Part shown: one piece after another, positions 9,517 through 23,011 of the stretch
Layout of the letters: every line of letters starts with the position of its first letter
Position numbering within the stretch: position 1 is the first letter of the stretch
NCBI GenBank assembly: GCA_958450325.1
Contig: OY288241.1
Location: 37,624,778-37,688,777, forward strand
Origin: Agrostemma githago
Lineage: Eukaryota; Streptophyta; Magnoliopsida; Caryophyllales; Caryophyllaceae
Reading direction: 5' to 3'
Length of the DNA stretch: 64,000 nucleotides
Notes under the pieces: generated by a model
Seen by the model: only the letters and a program-made list of their open reading frames with translations
What the model was told of the DNA's origin: nothing
Databases searched by the model: none
Program-made: the position numbers and the translations under genes

Positions 9517-12500
9517 TGTAATCCCCTAGAAATTCTAACGCAATACAGTGGTGGAAACACTGTAGAGTCGGGATTAAAACACGCTGTAACTATGTCTTAA
9601 TAAAATTAAGCGGTAAGTCCAAACATTAGGCCTAAAATAAAATGGCCAAAAATTAAACAATCCAAAAGAAAGAGGTTTAAACATCCACAAGACATAATTA
9701 TTAAAAAGCAAATGAGCAGGATCCAATTGCCCGCTAGCCCACACCCGGAAACAAGTATACCTGCCATGTTAAAACATAATAGCCACAATCAGTGGGGAGC
9801 AACGTCAACGTTCTCCCAGCCGTATAACAGGATTTTAAAACTGTAATTACTACTATAGAAAAATAGTGAAAATGGAAAACAGTAAAAACAGCATATTAAA
9901 AATAAGCTTTCAGCGTAAATCATTGTAAAAAAATAGGTTTCCGAAGAAACATAAAAATATTTGCCAACCTACAACCAATTTATATCGATAATAAATAAAA
10001 TAATCAAAATGACGTTATGGATAGGGTTAGTGTAGAATCTAGACTTTCACTAGGAGGATACTAAAATCTAGCTTCGAGAACTTAGTTCAAACAAATCAAA
10101 CTTCGGTCTCTAACTAGGCTACTCAACCATAATAGGACGGCGACTTATAAATGCGTGGCCCTAGTTTAAGATGATATGTACACCCCTCCCGAGCACCATA
10201 AATACTCAGTTCAACCCGACGGCGTCTTACACTGCGAGGCACGAGCTTAAGAAAATATACACACACTCCCGAACACCATATATGCTCGGTTCAACAACCA
10301 GTGTGCCCCATAAAGACACATCAGCCTTATAGTTGATGGCAAAAATGTAAACCCCAGAATATATTACTCTAAACCCACACCTGTCCTTATTCCATAACTC
10401 CAAAACCAAGCCATTATCGATATTTAAAAGATATAATCATTGTAAACAATTTGGAGATAAATGGAGTAATCATAGTATTCTATCTTAGAAAACTTTCTAT
10501 TTTTAGAAAATTTACTAAAAATAGCATCATATTAAAATAGCAAAAATATTAGTTTATACTAATTCAACATTTTTAGTAAACGATATTGATTTATAAAACT
10601 AATATTTTCGGCCTTAACGATATTAATTTCTAAAACGAGAAAAATCGGGTTTATGACAATATTAAAATAACGTACAAGTATTATGAAATAATTAAAATGT
10701 CTTAAGCATTTTAATACTACTTATCAGGGTGTTTTCAAAAGTTACAAAGCTAAAATTCCCTAATTATTATTATTAGTTTTGACAATACGATTATAAATAG
10801 GATTTTACGGCAAATATTAAATATTTAAACGTCTTTTATTTAGTTAAACCAATGAATATATTTGGTGTATGTTAAGGAATGATTTAACTCTTAAAGTTTC
10901 AGATTTAAAACTTTTCAAAACTGCTGGAAAAATATTCCTTTTAGGTAAGACGAAACATTTTAACAATAAATCATAATTTGTCCAAAAATCGCTACTATTA
11001 ATTAATGACTTCAATAAATAGTACAAAAATTACGTAAAATAACTAAAATATATTTATGGACATTCTGTCCAGAAAAAAAAATTCCAGAATACTTAGACTC
11101 GGTTTTTAAAAGGTTTTCTCGTTAATCGTCTAATCTCGACAATAACGATTAATAAAAATAGTAATTACCAAACGATTTACGTACTAATATCCAAAAATTA
11201 TTATTAAACTTAAAAGTTATTATTTTCCAGAAACTACTATTTTTCCAGATTTCCAAAAGTTCCAGATTTAATAAATCCCGTTAAAACCGTCTTTTAAACC
11301 CGTTTTCACATTTAACGATTCCATTAATAAAACTAATCGTTCCTAACATTTTATTAAATCAATAAAAATCATAAAATTACATTTTATTATGAAATCATCA
11401 GAATCATATTTTTTCCAGATTTAATCATAGGACAAGAAATCGAGAATTTAAACGACAAACGCGGTTTTATCGATAAACGATGATTTAAAGTGATTAATTA
11501 ATTCATCCAATTAACAATTCCTAAAAAATATGAAAACATTCAGAAGATTTTATTTCATCAGAAAGTTTCACCACGTCAAAAATCAGATTAAAATAATATG
11601 TATAAGTACTAGAACTAAAAATTATCTTTTAATCGTTTTTGTTCGTAAACGGTAATAATTCAATAATCGATAACTAAAATATCAGAAAAATACTAAATTA
11701 TTAAAAATTATCAAAAACTTCGTTTTTACAGAATATAATCATATATTACGAGTTTAGGCCGAATATTACGATTTTACAAACTAATACAACAATTTAATCG
11801 TTAATCTCGTAAAAGCGATAAAAATACCAAAACATGCAAATTTTCAATTTTAAAAAATTTTGCAGATTATATGACATACATATATTGTCAAAAGTGAAAT
11901 ATAAAAATATACATGCAATTACACAATTTAAATCACGAAATACCGAGTAACATCGACGTTACCTCTAATCCAAGTCTGAATCGATAATATACTCGTCAGC
12001 TTCGGGATCGTCCATGATAGCTACAATATATAAAAATCATGGCAGAAAAATACCATGAGAAAAGCTAAAAATCAAGGTAAATAAATATCAAAAACGACAT
12101 CGATTATTACCTTAACGAAGGAGTTGGAAAGAGGATTGATTCGACGATGAATATGAGATGATTAGGACTCGAATTGAACAAAAATCAGCCAAGAGAAGGT
12201 GGTGAGTGTCACGGCCAAGGATGATGAGGAAGATGTTGTAGTAATTTTTTTGTTAATGCAAAAATGAATGTAGAGTAAAGGAGGAGATGGAGGTTACTAC
12301 ACTCAAAGAATATGAATGAAATTAAAGCCTCCAAAATGTAGCATCCAAAGTGAACCTAGACCTATGTTGGCCGGCCAAGAGTAAAAGAGAGGGAGTAGTA
12401 ATAGTTTGAGTATTAAAGCCTCTACTAAATGAAAAGAAAAGAATCTTATGTTTACGGTTTAAAATGATAAAATGAAACGTGTTAGTAAAACGTAGTTAAA

Positions 12501-13008
12501 TTGCGACAATAAGCTTTGTCGGTCCAAAATATGAGGAAAAGGTCTCAAATGATTTATAATTTGATAAAAATAAGAATCGTAAAATAGTTAAAGGCATTTC
12601 AAAGAAATTCGAGTAAACCTCGCGTAAGAAAATAGTTATTCGCGAAGCTTTGTAATAAAATCATAAATGGCTTGTTTTTTAGTAACTAAAATATTTCCTA
12701 CTTGAAAATATTACATAAACGTATTTAAACATATTTGGGAAAAGGAACAACTTAAATCCGAGCTTAAAAACGTCAACTCAAAGAGAAATAGAATTCTTCG
12801 CGGAAAATTAATTAGTTACGAAGAAAACCAAATAAATAGATGTAAAAGAATTAAAATCTTTTAAAATAAAAATAAATGTCATTAAACTCAAAATTGAAGA
12901 TAAGCTTGAAAATTTCCAAAATGATGAAACATAAGCCAAAATGTGATAGAGTTATAACGACGTCATAACGGAAAGAATAAAAATGCTAGGAAAATAGCGG
13001 GTGTTACA
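9517..13008 (-). repeat. 3' LTR of the LARD-like element
   Basis: On the minus strand it starts TGTAACACCCGC and ends GGGGATTACA (3492 bp). It is AT-rich and without coding capacity. It contains a diverged direct repeat (CTCCCGARCACCATA...CTCRGTTCAAC) at about 10182-10216 and 10265-10296. Solo copy of the family: 53514-56903. Confidence 0.88.
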
Positions 13009-13020
13009 ATCCTCCCCACT
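13009..13020 (-). promoter_or_regulatory. polypurine tract of LARD-like element
   Basis: The minus-strand AGTGGGGAGGAT directly precedes the TGTAACACCC start of the 3' LTR. Confidence 0.7.
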
Positions 13021-16000
13021 AAAAGAAAGTTTCGTCTTCGAAACTAAGAATAAGCTGAAAGGAATCAAGATCATCTTACTCGAAAAGATGAGGATACAAA
13101 TCTCGCATAAAAATTTTGCTATAAAAAAGAAAATTTTACAACTTTTAAAGTGATACAAAATTAAATGCAAATATTTATTCCAAGAGAAATTGGGCTAAGC
13201 TACCCGGAATTTAAAATCTTTTAATTAGTTAAATCGTAAAGTAAAGTTATTTGATAAAATAACGACGGTAAATAGCATTTGTAACGAGCTTGAAGGAAAT
13301 AGGGTAACCAAAATATTTTCAAAACAAAAGTAAAACAATTTGATTAAGAAATTCGATAATATTTCTTTTTCTGATGAATCAAAATTTAGTTTGGAAAAAT
13401 CAAATTTTGTAGTTTGTAAAAATCGAACCAGTCGTCAAACATTTTCAATAACAGATTCAAAAGTCCACCAACAATAAATCGAAATCCAATTTTCAAAACG
13501 TTAAAATTTCAAAAATGTTATCAAATAAAGTAATTATGAAAGTTTTCAAAAATGTTATCAACATACAAAATAATTTCGACAATGTTAAAACGCTTTACAT
13601 AATAATCCTATAGAAATTGAAGTGTTTGGAAATATGAAATTCTTCATAAAATTTCGATCGCATGAAAATAAAAAATTGAAATAATTTCGAAATAATTTAA
13701 GATTAATTATTAAAGCATTTTGAAACAGGTCTAAATATAAATATCAACCAAAGATAAAACAAAAGTGAAGTATAAAGTTCTTAAATTATAATTCAAAAAT
13801 GTTAGATTTCACGATATTCAAAAAGTTAAAGTTAGTCAAATTTTTACAAAACGGGGAGTTTCACAATTAGAAATTATAACTCAAATTGTTAAGATTTTAC
13901 GATAATCCTTATATATATATTTTTTAAACTAGTCAAACTTTTATAAAATATGAAATTCAAAAAATGGTTAACGGATAAATAGAACAAGGATAAACTATAA
14001 ATTAAAATAAGATTTTTCAAAATCGATAAAGGTGGAAGGGATAGGTCGAAGAAGGGATTTAGGAAAAAGCTAAGTGGAGGACGAGATTGAGAGTTAAAGA
14101 GAGCTCTCAAGAATTAGAGAAGAAATTAACCATCTCGAGATTCCTAGCACGACTCTCACAAACACGGGTTCCTAATTGGCCCATTAACTAACGCTAAGTC
14201 CAATATTGGTACAGGGTGGTCCTACTCAATCTACAAGCTCCAAAATTATCAACTGCCACAACCTCCAAAATTATGTCTTACATACTTATATAATTCTTCA
14301 ATTAGTATGGTAAGAATCCACAAATGATTTAGACTAATCCATTAATTAAGATTCCAACGGTCATCAAAACATACCCAAACTCGTAATCACTAAGGCTCAT
14401 AAATTCAATGCTTATAAGGTCTGAACTCTCGAGTAAGGAACACTAAATAAAATCCACCAAATAACAATGTTCGGACACGAAAACTTCAAGAATGATCATC
14501 AACATATTCTTAACATCATCAACAGACAGAGGTTAGTAAAGTACGCCAAATTTTAAACACACTCAGCCTGACATGTAACGATTGATACTCACATTTTCCA
14601 AACACGTCATTCGACTGAGGTTTATGAGAATTTCATCAAATTTTAAATCACCACGGTGCAACCACAATATATTTAATAACTCAACGAAGGCACAATCTTG
14701 CTGGTCAAAAAGTTCTAACCTGAAAGTCCCAATAAGATGATCTGTATTATAGTATTCCTCAAAACAACATGATAAGCCCAAATTATGATTGTGCAAGATA
14801 TTTCTCTTCATCAAGGTTAAGAGTAATTCATCCAGGTTAGATCACTCAACTCCAAAGCTCATAGGTTACAACCTTAGACAACAATCAACGATCTAATCCA
14901 TAAGAAACACAGGAAATCTATGTCAGCGAAATTTCTAACAACAATAATGGAAACCTTTAATGGTACCACAACACTCAGGCTAGCACTTTAAACAATACTC
15001 TATGATCCCAAATATTCGCGATGCATCCATGATCCATCCAATAAGCATTAGGTAAGAATCCCAAGGTAATATTATCGGTCACACTTAGTTCGGTTCTATG
15101 TTGGGTATTAGGTATCCATCAAAATATGATATAATTCTCACCACCCAAAAATTTACTTAACTCTTAGTCATCTTTACGATCAAGTAATTCTTAACCCAAG
15201 CATGAGCAATCTCTATGGTACAATCCTAATTCCATTAATAAACTAATACCATTCAAATCAATTCCTCAAAAGCTCACTAGATTAGATAACCGGGCACAAC
15301 TCACAATTCTCAAACCATTAGTAATAAGGAATTAACTAAACCTCCAACATATAACTTCCAAAAAGGTTCAATAAGACAGAATTCGGTCTAGCCAAAGAAT
15401 CTCAAAAGGAAAGATGGTAAAGTAGAAGAATAGCAAGGATTCACCAAGCGGATGAAGAAGAGAATGTAAAAGACAAGAATTAGAAGAAGTAGAGGAAGGA
15501 AGAAAAGAGTCGATGATCCTATATTACTAAGTTCTTGAACCAGAGGAGAATCTTCGGTCCTCCAGAGTTCACGAGGGATCCAAATGTATTACTTCATCTT
15601 CTTATAGAGGAACGAGCACACAAGTCTTTGGTCGCTCCATCTGGATCTACTGGGACATCATGGAACAGGAATCTACTCTTGATCATCTGGCCTCTAGCAT
15701 AAGTAAACTGAACCGGAGTTAAAAGTCACCATCGGCATCTTTCTTGGAGCACCGAGTTGTCCACTCGAGTCAGCAGGTGTATAAGAATTCTAAGTAGGTC
15801 TTATCCCGATCTAGAGAAGCATCACATCAGCATCTTGTTCATTCGTCTTCTTCTTTGACATATAAAACAAATATTCAATGATAATCATTGAGTTTCAGGA
15901 ACAGATAATCTTAACAGTTAAGTTCTTATTTGTTTCTACCCATTTCTAACAATATTTTTATTTACTGTTTAAATAATTTACTGGTATTTTCCCTAATTTC

Positions 16001-16025
16001 AGGTGTAAGCGTTGGGAGCAATGAT

Positions 16026-16037
16026 GCTCTGATACCA
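16026..16037 (-). promoter_or_regulatory. primer-binding site (initiator tRNA-Met)
   Basis: The minus-strand TGGTATCAGAGC lies two bases after the LTR end and matches the complement of the 3' end of plant initiator tRNA-Met for 12 bases. This fixes the element's orientation. Confidence 0.85.
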
Positions 16038-16039
16038 AC

Positions 16040-19000
16040 TGTAATCCCCTATAAATTCTAACGCAATACAGTGGCGGAAACACTGTAGAGTCGGGATTAA
16101 AACACGTTGTAACTATGTCTTAATAAAATTAAACGGTAAGTCCAAACATAAGGCCTAAAATAAAATGGCCAAAAATTAAACAATCCAAAAGAAAGGCGTT
16201 TAAACATCCACAAGACATAATTATTAAAAAGAAAATGAGCAGGATCCAATTGCCCGCTAGCCCACACCCGGAAACAAGTATACCTGCCATGTTAAAACAT
16301 AACAGCCACAATCAGTGGGGAGCAACGTCAACGTTCTCCCAGCCGTATAACAGGGTTTTAAAACTGTAATTACTACTATAGAAAAATAGTGAAAATGGAA
16401 AACAGTAAAAACAGCATATTAAAAATAAGCTTTCAGCGTAAACCAATGTAATAAAATAGGTTTCTGAAGAAACATAAAAATATTTGCCAACCTACAACCA
16501 ATTTATATCGATAATAAATAAAATAATCAAAATGACGTTATGGATAAAGTTAGTGTAGAATCTAGACTTTCACTAGGAGAATACTAAAATCTAGCTTCGA
16601 GAACTTAGTTCAAACAAATCAAACTTCGGTCTCTAACTAGGCTACTCAACCATAATAGGACGGCGACTTATAAATGTGTGGCCCTGGTTTAAAATGATAT
16701 GTACACCCCTCCCGAGCACTATAAATACTCAGTTCAACCCAACGGTGTCTTACACTGTGAGGCACGAGCTTAAGAAAATAAACACACACTCCCGAACACC
16801 ATATATGCTCGGTTCAACAACAAATGTGCCCCATAAAGACACACCAGCTTTATAGTTGATGGCAAAAATGTAAACCCCAGAATATATTACTCTAAACCCA
16901 CACTTGTCCTTATTCCATAACTCCAAAACCAAGCCATTATCGACATTTAAAAGATATAATCATTGTAAACAATTTCGAGATAAAAGGAGTAATCATAATA
17001 TTCTATTTTAGAAAATTTTCTATTTTTAGAAACTTTACTAAAAATTGCATCAAATTAAAATAGCAAAATATTAGTTTATACTAATTCAACATTTTTAGTA
17101 AACGATATAGATTTATAAAACTAATACTTTCGGCCTTAACGATATTAATTTCTAAAACGAGAACAATCGGGTTTATGACAATATTAAAATATCGTACAAC
17201 TATTATGAAATGATTAAAATGTCTTAAGCATTTTAATACTACTAATCAGGGTGTTTTCAAAAGTTACAAAGCTAAAAGTCCCTAATTATTATTAGTTTTG
17301 ACAATACAATTATAAATAGGATTTTACGGCAAATATTAAATATTTAAACGTCTTTTATTTAGTTAAACCAATGAATATATTTGGTGTATGTTAAGGAATG
17401 ATTTAACTCTTAAAGTTTCAGATTTAAAACTTTTCAAAACTGCTGGAAAAATATTCCTTTTAGGTAAGACGAAACATTTTAACAATAAATCATAATTTGT
17501 CCAAAAATCGCTACTATTAATTAATGACTTCAATAAATAGTACAAAAATTACGTAAAATAACTAAAATATATTTATGGACATTCTGTCCAGAAAAAAAAA
17601 ATTCCAGAATACTTAGACTCGGGTTTTAAAAGGTTTTCTCGTTAATCGTCTAATCTCGACAATAACGATTAATAAAAATAGTAATTACCAAACGATTTAC
17701 GTACTAATATCCAAAAATTATTATTAAACTTAAAAGTTATTATTTTCCAGAAACTACTATTTTTCCAGATTTCCAAAAGTTCCAGATTTAATAAATCCCG
17801 TTAAAACCGTCTTTTAAACCCGTTTTCACATTTAACGATTCCATTAATAAAACTAATCGTTCCTAACATTTTATTAAATCAATAAAAATCATAAAATTAC
17901 ATTTTATTATGAAATCATCAGAATCATATTTTTTCCAGATTTAATCATAGGACAAGAAATCGAGAATTTAAACGACAAACGCGGTTTTATCGATAAACGA
18001 TGATTTAAAGTGATTAATTAATTCATCCAATTAACAATTCCTAAAAAATATGAAAACATTCAGAAGATTTTATTTCATCAGAAAGTTTCACCACGTCAAA
18101 AATCAGATTAAAATAATATGTATAAGTACTAGAACTAAAAATTGTCTTTTAATCGTTTTTGTTCGTAAACGGTAATAATTCAATAATCGATAACTAAAAT
18201 ATCAGAAAAATACTAAATTATTAAAATTATCAAAAACTTCGTTTTTACAGAATATAATCATATATTACGAGTTTAGGCCGAATATTACGATTTTACAAAC
18301 TAATACAACAATTTAATCGTTAATCTCGTAAAAGCGATAAAAATACCAAAACATGCAAATTTTCAATTTTAAAAATTTTTGCAGATTATATGACATACAT
18401 ATATTGTCAAAAGTGAAATATAAAAATATACATGCAATTACACAATTTAAATCACGAAATACCGAGTAACATCGACGTTACCTCTAATCCAAGTCTGAAT
18501 CGATAATATACTCGTCAGCTTCGGGATCGTCCATGATAGCTACAATATATAAAAATCATGGCAGAAAAATACCATGAGAAAAGCTAAAAATCAAGGTAAA
18601 TAAATATCAAAAACGACATCGATTATTACCTTAACGAAGGAGTTGGAAAGAGGATTGATTCGACGATGAATATGAGATGATTAGGACTCGAATTGAACAA
18701 AAATCAGCCAAGAGAAGGTGGTGAGTGTCACGGCCAAGGATGATGAGGAAGATGTTGTAGTAATTTTTTTGTTAATGCAAAAATGAATGTAGAGTAAAGG
18801 AGGAGATGGAGGTTACTACACTTAAAGAATATGAATGAATTTAAAGCCTCCAAAATGTAGCATCCAAAGTGAACCTAGACCTATGTTGGCCGGCCAAGAG
18901 TAAAAGAGAGGGAGTAGTAATAGTTTGAGTATTAAAGCCTCTACTAATTGAAAAGAAAAGAATCTTATGTTTACGGTTTAAAGTGATAAAATAAAACGTG

Positions 19001-19527
19001 TTAGTAAAACGTAGTTAAATTGCGACAATAAGCTTTGTCGGTCCAAAATATGAGGAAAAGGTCTCAAATGATTTATAATTTGATAAAAATAAGAATCGTA
19101 AAATAGTTAAAGGCATTTCAAAGAAATTCGAGTAAACCTCGCGTAAGAAAATAGTTATTCGCGAAACTTTGTAATAAAATCATAAATGGCTTGTTTTTTA
19201 GTAACTAAAATATTTCCTACTTGAAAATATTACATAAACATATCTAAACATTTTTGGGAAAGGGAACAAATTAAATCCGAGCTTAAAAACGTCAACTCAA
19301 AGAGAAATAGAATTCTTTGCGGAAAATTAATTAGTTACGAAGAAAACCAAATAAATAGATGTAAAAGAATTAAAATCTTTTAAAATAAAAATAAATGTCA
19401 TTAAACTCAAAATTGAAGATAAGCTTGAAAATTTCCAAAATGATGAAACATAAGCCAAAATGTGATAGAGTTATAACGACGTCGTAACGGAAAGAATAAA
19501 AATGTTAGGAAAATAGCGGGTGTTACA
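16040..19527 (-). repeat. 5' LTR of the LARD-like element
   Basis: 3488 bp with the same termini as 9517-13008 and near-identical throughout. The right edge is followed by the TCAAC duplication and then by Helitron coding sequence. Confidence 0.88.
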
Positions 19528-19532
19528 TCAAC

Positions 19533-21092
19533 CATGTTACTGTCTTCTATCAGTCCAAGCTCAATATCAGCTTCCTGGTATGTCGGACACTAGCAACCCT
19601 TTACAAATAAGAGATCTTCATAAGACGTAGGTGCATGTACATGGGTCAGCAGTAACCTTAAGTAAAAGCGTTCTGTCTCCGATGGTGATACAAAGACAGG
19701 CCTGCCCAGCACGAAAACACTGTTTTTCCTCTTGAACCACCGTCGTGTGGATGCATCTCACCGATAGTATTCAGGAAAGTCAGCGTAAACGTATTCTTCG
19801 CTAGCCTTACCGGCGTTTTCCCTATTGACTCTGAAGAAGACAGTTAATGGCGTTCTTAGCCTCTTTTCGTCAGAGACCACACGGGATAATGTTTCATGTG
19901 GTTTCATCTGGATTGACTGCATATCTTTGAGATGAATTGGTAATGCCATTACCGATGGATGCATCTCAAACAGATCAAAGCTGAATATGCGCCAAATCGC
20001 TTCTATCGGGGACACCCAACGATCGGACTGATACTCGCTGATTTCATCAATCACCTTCCCTTCACCTCTCGGTCCAATGGAAAAATATATTTTGTCAAGA
20101 CCCTTGTAGACATACTTGTAAAGATATTTCACTGCCTGTATGCTAGAGCATACTTCCACATTAATATGACAGTCAAAGAGGTCAAGAAGATACGGGTTAT
20201 ATGGAATAACCCAACGATTGTCTAGGTACTGACCTCTTATTTTGACTACCTCACCAGTACTTTGGCGTTTGTAGACTGGGTACCCGCTGACACTGTTTGT
20301 GGTTTCAGCTGCGTATGGCTTTGGGTAGCCAGACTTACACTGGCCTAAAGTTTTTTTGTGCTTCATGCATGGACAATCAGGGCTCAACTTACCGCATGAC
20401 CTATGCATCATATGTTTCAACACGGCCTTACGGAGACTCTCGTTCCCTTCTGGAGGAATCTCAGCGCTGACAAACCTCTCAAAATCCTCTGGACAGTTCA
20501 TCTTACTGTTTTTCTTCATAATCAACAAGAGATGTGCATGTGGTAGGCCTCGTTTCTGGAATTCAACAACATAAACATAAGCAACGACTTCACCAAAGAT
20601 TTTCTCGTCCATAAGTTTCTTCTTCAGTACTACTAGCTTAGCTCGGAAAACTCTGGCTACTAAATCTGGCCGGTTCTGGGCTTCCTCTCTTTGAGCTAAT
20701 TTGTTTTTAATCTCAGACCAGTTTGTGTTGCAGGTTATTGTTATGAAGAAGTCTGGCTTTCCGTAGCGCTGTACAAGAGTCATCGCATTTAAATAGCACC
20801 GCTGCATATCTCTAGGCCCTCCAATGTAAGTTGTTGGAAGGATTACACGCTTTCCAACATTAGCAGCACACTGCTCACCAGCGTCCATCGTGTCAAGTAT
20901 TCCTTGGTATAGCTCCGAACGTATCACATTCTGATTGTAACGAACGAAGTCCAAGCGAGAGTTTTCTAGTTTGACGTACATGTCAACTGCATACTGTTGC
21001 AGGCACCTTCCAGCCCTAAGAAGCATGTTATTTGGTCTGTGCTGCAGCCTGTAAGCATAGTATGCTCGGCAAGGTAGGTTACGCTCGACCAC
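19533..21092 (-). pseudogene. Helitron Rep (HUH nuclease) domain
   Basis: This is the Rep part of the Helitron transposase, which nicks and joins single-stranded DNA at the element ends. From the first Met at 21092 the frame shows a typical start (AYYAYRLQHRPN), motif 1 (DFFITITCN), the metal-binding HUH motif (GLPHAHLLL) and the two-tyrosine motif 3 (AVKYLYKYVYKG), all with key residues present. An in-frame TGA at 19758-19760 ends the long frame; the same frame then continues with WFKRKNSVFVLGRPVFVSPS and ERFYLRLLLT, as in other Helitrons, to the LARD insertion, with another stop near 19590. The upstream part lies beyond the LINE, at 26687-27394. Confidence 0.9.
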
Positions 21093-21175
21093 CGACGACT
21101 ATCCGGAACATCCTGAGTTTATAGGATACGTTGCCAGTAGACAGCACACAGCCTATACACAACACAAAGACTATT
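21093..21175 (-). other. Helitron sequence at the LINE insertion site
   Basis: A short stretch between the Rep frame and the LINE. The frame upstream of the Met has a stop, so this may be intron. 21161-21175 (AACACAAAGACTATT) is the left copy of the LINE target duplication. Confidence 0.5.
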
Positions 21176-21774
21176 AGGGGGATATTAAGAAAGTTCCATC
21201 TTGGGTCCGTCTCTACGACTTGCCATTGAAATATTGGGGGAATTGTTTACCACAGATTGCAGGCCTTGCTGGGAAATTCATTAAGGCTGACCCACTCACT
21301 GAAGATAAAACTCGACTAGGATATGCCAGGGTTCTATTAGAGTTGACAGTGGGTCAGGATTTTATGGATCTTATTAAGTTCAAGAATGCTAAAGGAGAGA
21401 TTGTCACTATAAAGGTTGAATTTGAATGGAAGCCTGTGTTATGCTCTAAATGTCAAACCTTAGGGCATGTTGCTGCAACCTGTCGGAAACCAGACCAGAA
21501 GAATAAACCTGTTCTGAAGAAGATTTGGAAACAAAAATCATTGGTAAATACCTCTGAACCACAGGTAAGCAACGACATTGTTAATACGATAGTGAATAAG
21601 ACTACTGTGGACAAAGGTGTAAATTATGCAGATGTGCTACGGGTGAATAATCCAATTCCACCCTTTATTGATGTGGTACCTGAAACTCCAAATGCTGTAA
21701 ATGTAGTTGCTACAACTGATATGGGTGACCCTACTCTAAATACTCCAAATGATAATCGGATTCTGGAATGTTAG
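21176..21774 (+). pseudogene. LINE ORF1 (DUF4283-like and CCHC zinc knuckle), 5'-truncated
   Basis: The reading frame is open from the LINE break point; the Met at 21220 is internal, not a true start. The first part (VPSWVRLYDLPLKYW, then KTRLGYARVLLEL) resembles the DUF4283 region of plant L1 ORF1 proteins. A CCHC-type zinc knuckle follows (CSKCQTLGHVAATC, near 21450-21491), then a hydrophilic tail. Such proteins bind the element RNA. The N-terminal portion of DUF4283 is missing because of the 5' truncation. ORF2 begins 26 bp before the ORF1 stop, in another frame. Confidence 0.8.
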
Positions 21775-23011
21775 AGGAATCAACAATGTAAATAAACAAA
21801 AGGAGGTTAGATACTTCTTACAGAATAAAAGTGTAGGACTATTTGGATTATTGGAAACGAAAATCAAGCAAAATAATGGTAATTTGGTTGCTAATAATAT
21901 GTTGGAGGGGTGGTGTGTCACTACTAATGGTCATCTTCATCCTGGTGGGAGGGTATGGGTTTCCTGGATCCCTTCGATGTTTGATGTTCAGCCGGTTATT
22001 TATCATCCACAATTCATTCATTGTAGTGTTACTAATAAGACTATTAATAATCGCTTCTATTATACTGTCATATACGCATTCAATGATGGGTCGGATAGAA
22101 AGGATCTTTGGGATCAGCTTGAGAATATAGCCAATGTAATTGATGGTCCGTGGGCAATGGGGGGAGATTTTAATACTGTCATCTCGTCGGGGGAAAGACT
22201 AGGTGGGCACACGAAGCAAGAAGATATGGATGATTTCCTTAGATGTCTGAATAATTGTGGTATGCTAGATATCAAAGCTGCTGGCGCCTGGTTCACTTGG
22301 TCGAACAAGAGGGAGCCTAGTGATAGAAAATACAGTCGGTTAGACAGATTTATGGTGAATGCAGAGTGGATGCGGGTGTATACTGAATATGAGGCTTACT
22401 TTCATCCTGAGGGTTTATTCGACCATACTCCATGCATTGTACAAAATCCGGAATGCAATGTTAAGAGGAATGCAAGCTTTAAATACTTTAGAATGTGGGC
22501 AAAGGCTGAAAACTTTGTGCAGATTCTGAAGAATGCGTGGGGGAAGGAGTATGGAGGTACAAAAATGTTTGGTGTGGTAAAGCGGCTCAAAGACCTGAAA
22601 CAAGGTCTTAAGAAGCTGAATCAAGAGACTTTCTCGGATGTAGAGAGAAGAGCAGCGCAAAAGAAATACGAGCTGAAGGCAGTTCAGGTTAATTTGTAGT
22701 CTAATCCTGAACCTATAGACTTGACACTTCAAGAAAGAAAGCTCATCAAAGAGGCTAAGTTCTATCTTAATGCAAGGGACAATTATTTGATGCGGAAGGC
22801 CCGAGTAAAATGGTTGGAAGAAGGAGATGCTAACACACATTTCTTTCATCAAGCCATTAAACAAAAAATAATCAGGAATCAAGTGTCCCAAATAAAGAGT
22901 TTGCATGGTCAGCTTTATACTGACTGGCATGCTATCCAATCTGCTTTCTTGGCGTATTATAAGAAACTCTTAGGTGAGCAGTCCCCTATCCAGAAGGTGC
23001 GTCTTGAATAA
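21749..23011 (+). pseudogene. LINE ORF2, endonuclease part
   Basis: Residues 1 to about 235 form an apurinic-type endonuclease (exo/endo/phosphatase fold) that nicks target DNA for target-primed reverse transcription. Motifs in order: WNVRG (N-terminal Asn), LLETK (catalytic Glu), GGDFN (Asp/Asn), FTWSN, SRLDR and FDHTP (catalytic His). A linker follows. An in-frame TAG (22697-22699) interrupts the protein, which continues in frame (KWLEEGDANTHFFHQ) until a TAA at 23009-23011. A frameshift then leads into the reverse-transcriptase frame. Confidence 0.88.

Larger units (their letters stand above)
13009..16039 (-). other. non-coding internal region of LARD-like element
   Basis: 3031 bp, AT-rich, with no open frame longer than about 80 codons and no recognisable gag or pol motif in either direction. 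Besides the polypurine tract and primer site at its ends I see no defined feature. Confidence 0.75.
9517..19527 (-). mobile_element. LARD-like non-coding LTR retrotransposon, full length
   Basis: Two near-identical direct LTRs (9517-13008 and 16040-19527, about 3.49 kb each) flank a 3.03-kb internal region. TCAAC at 9512-9516 and 19528-19532 is a perfect 5-bp target duplication. On the minus strand the order is 5' LTR, PBS for initiator tRNA-Met, internal DNA, polypurine tract and 3' LTR. There is no gag or pol. Very long LTRs plus a non-coding interior fit the LARD class of non-autonomous Ty3/gypsy derivatives. It interrupts the Helitron helicase gene. The two LTRs differ by scattered substitutions and short indels, so the insertion is not brand new. 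Confidence 0.9.

Noticed and set aside
16129..16311. Small hydrophobic ORFs repeated in the LARD LTRs (9606-9788 and 16129-16311, also 10227, 16750, 10844, 17363)
   Set aside because: They exist twice only because the LTR is present twice, and the diverged solo LTR at 53514 does not keep them clearly open.
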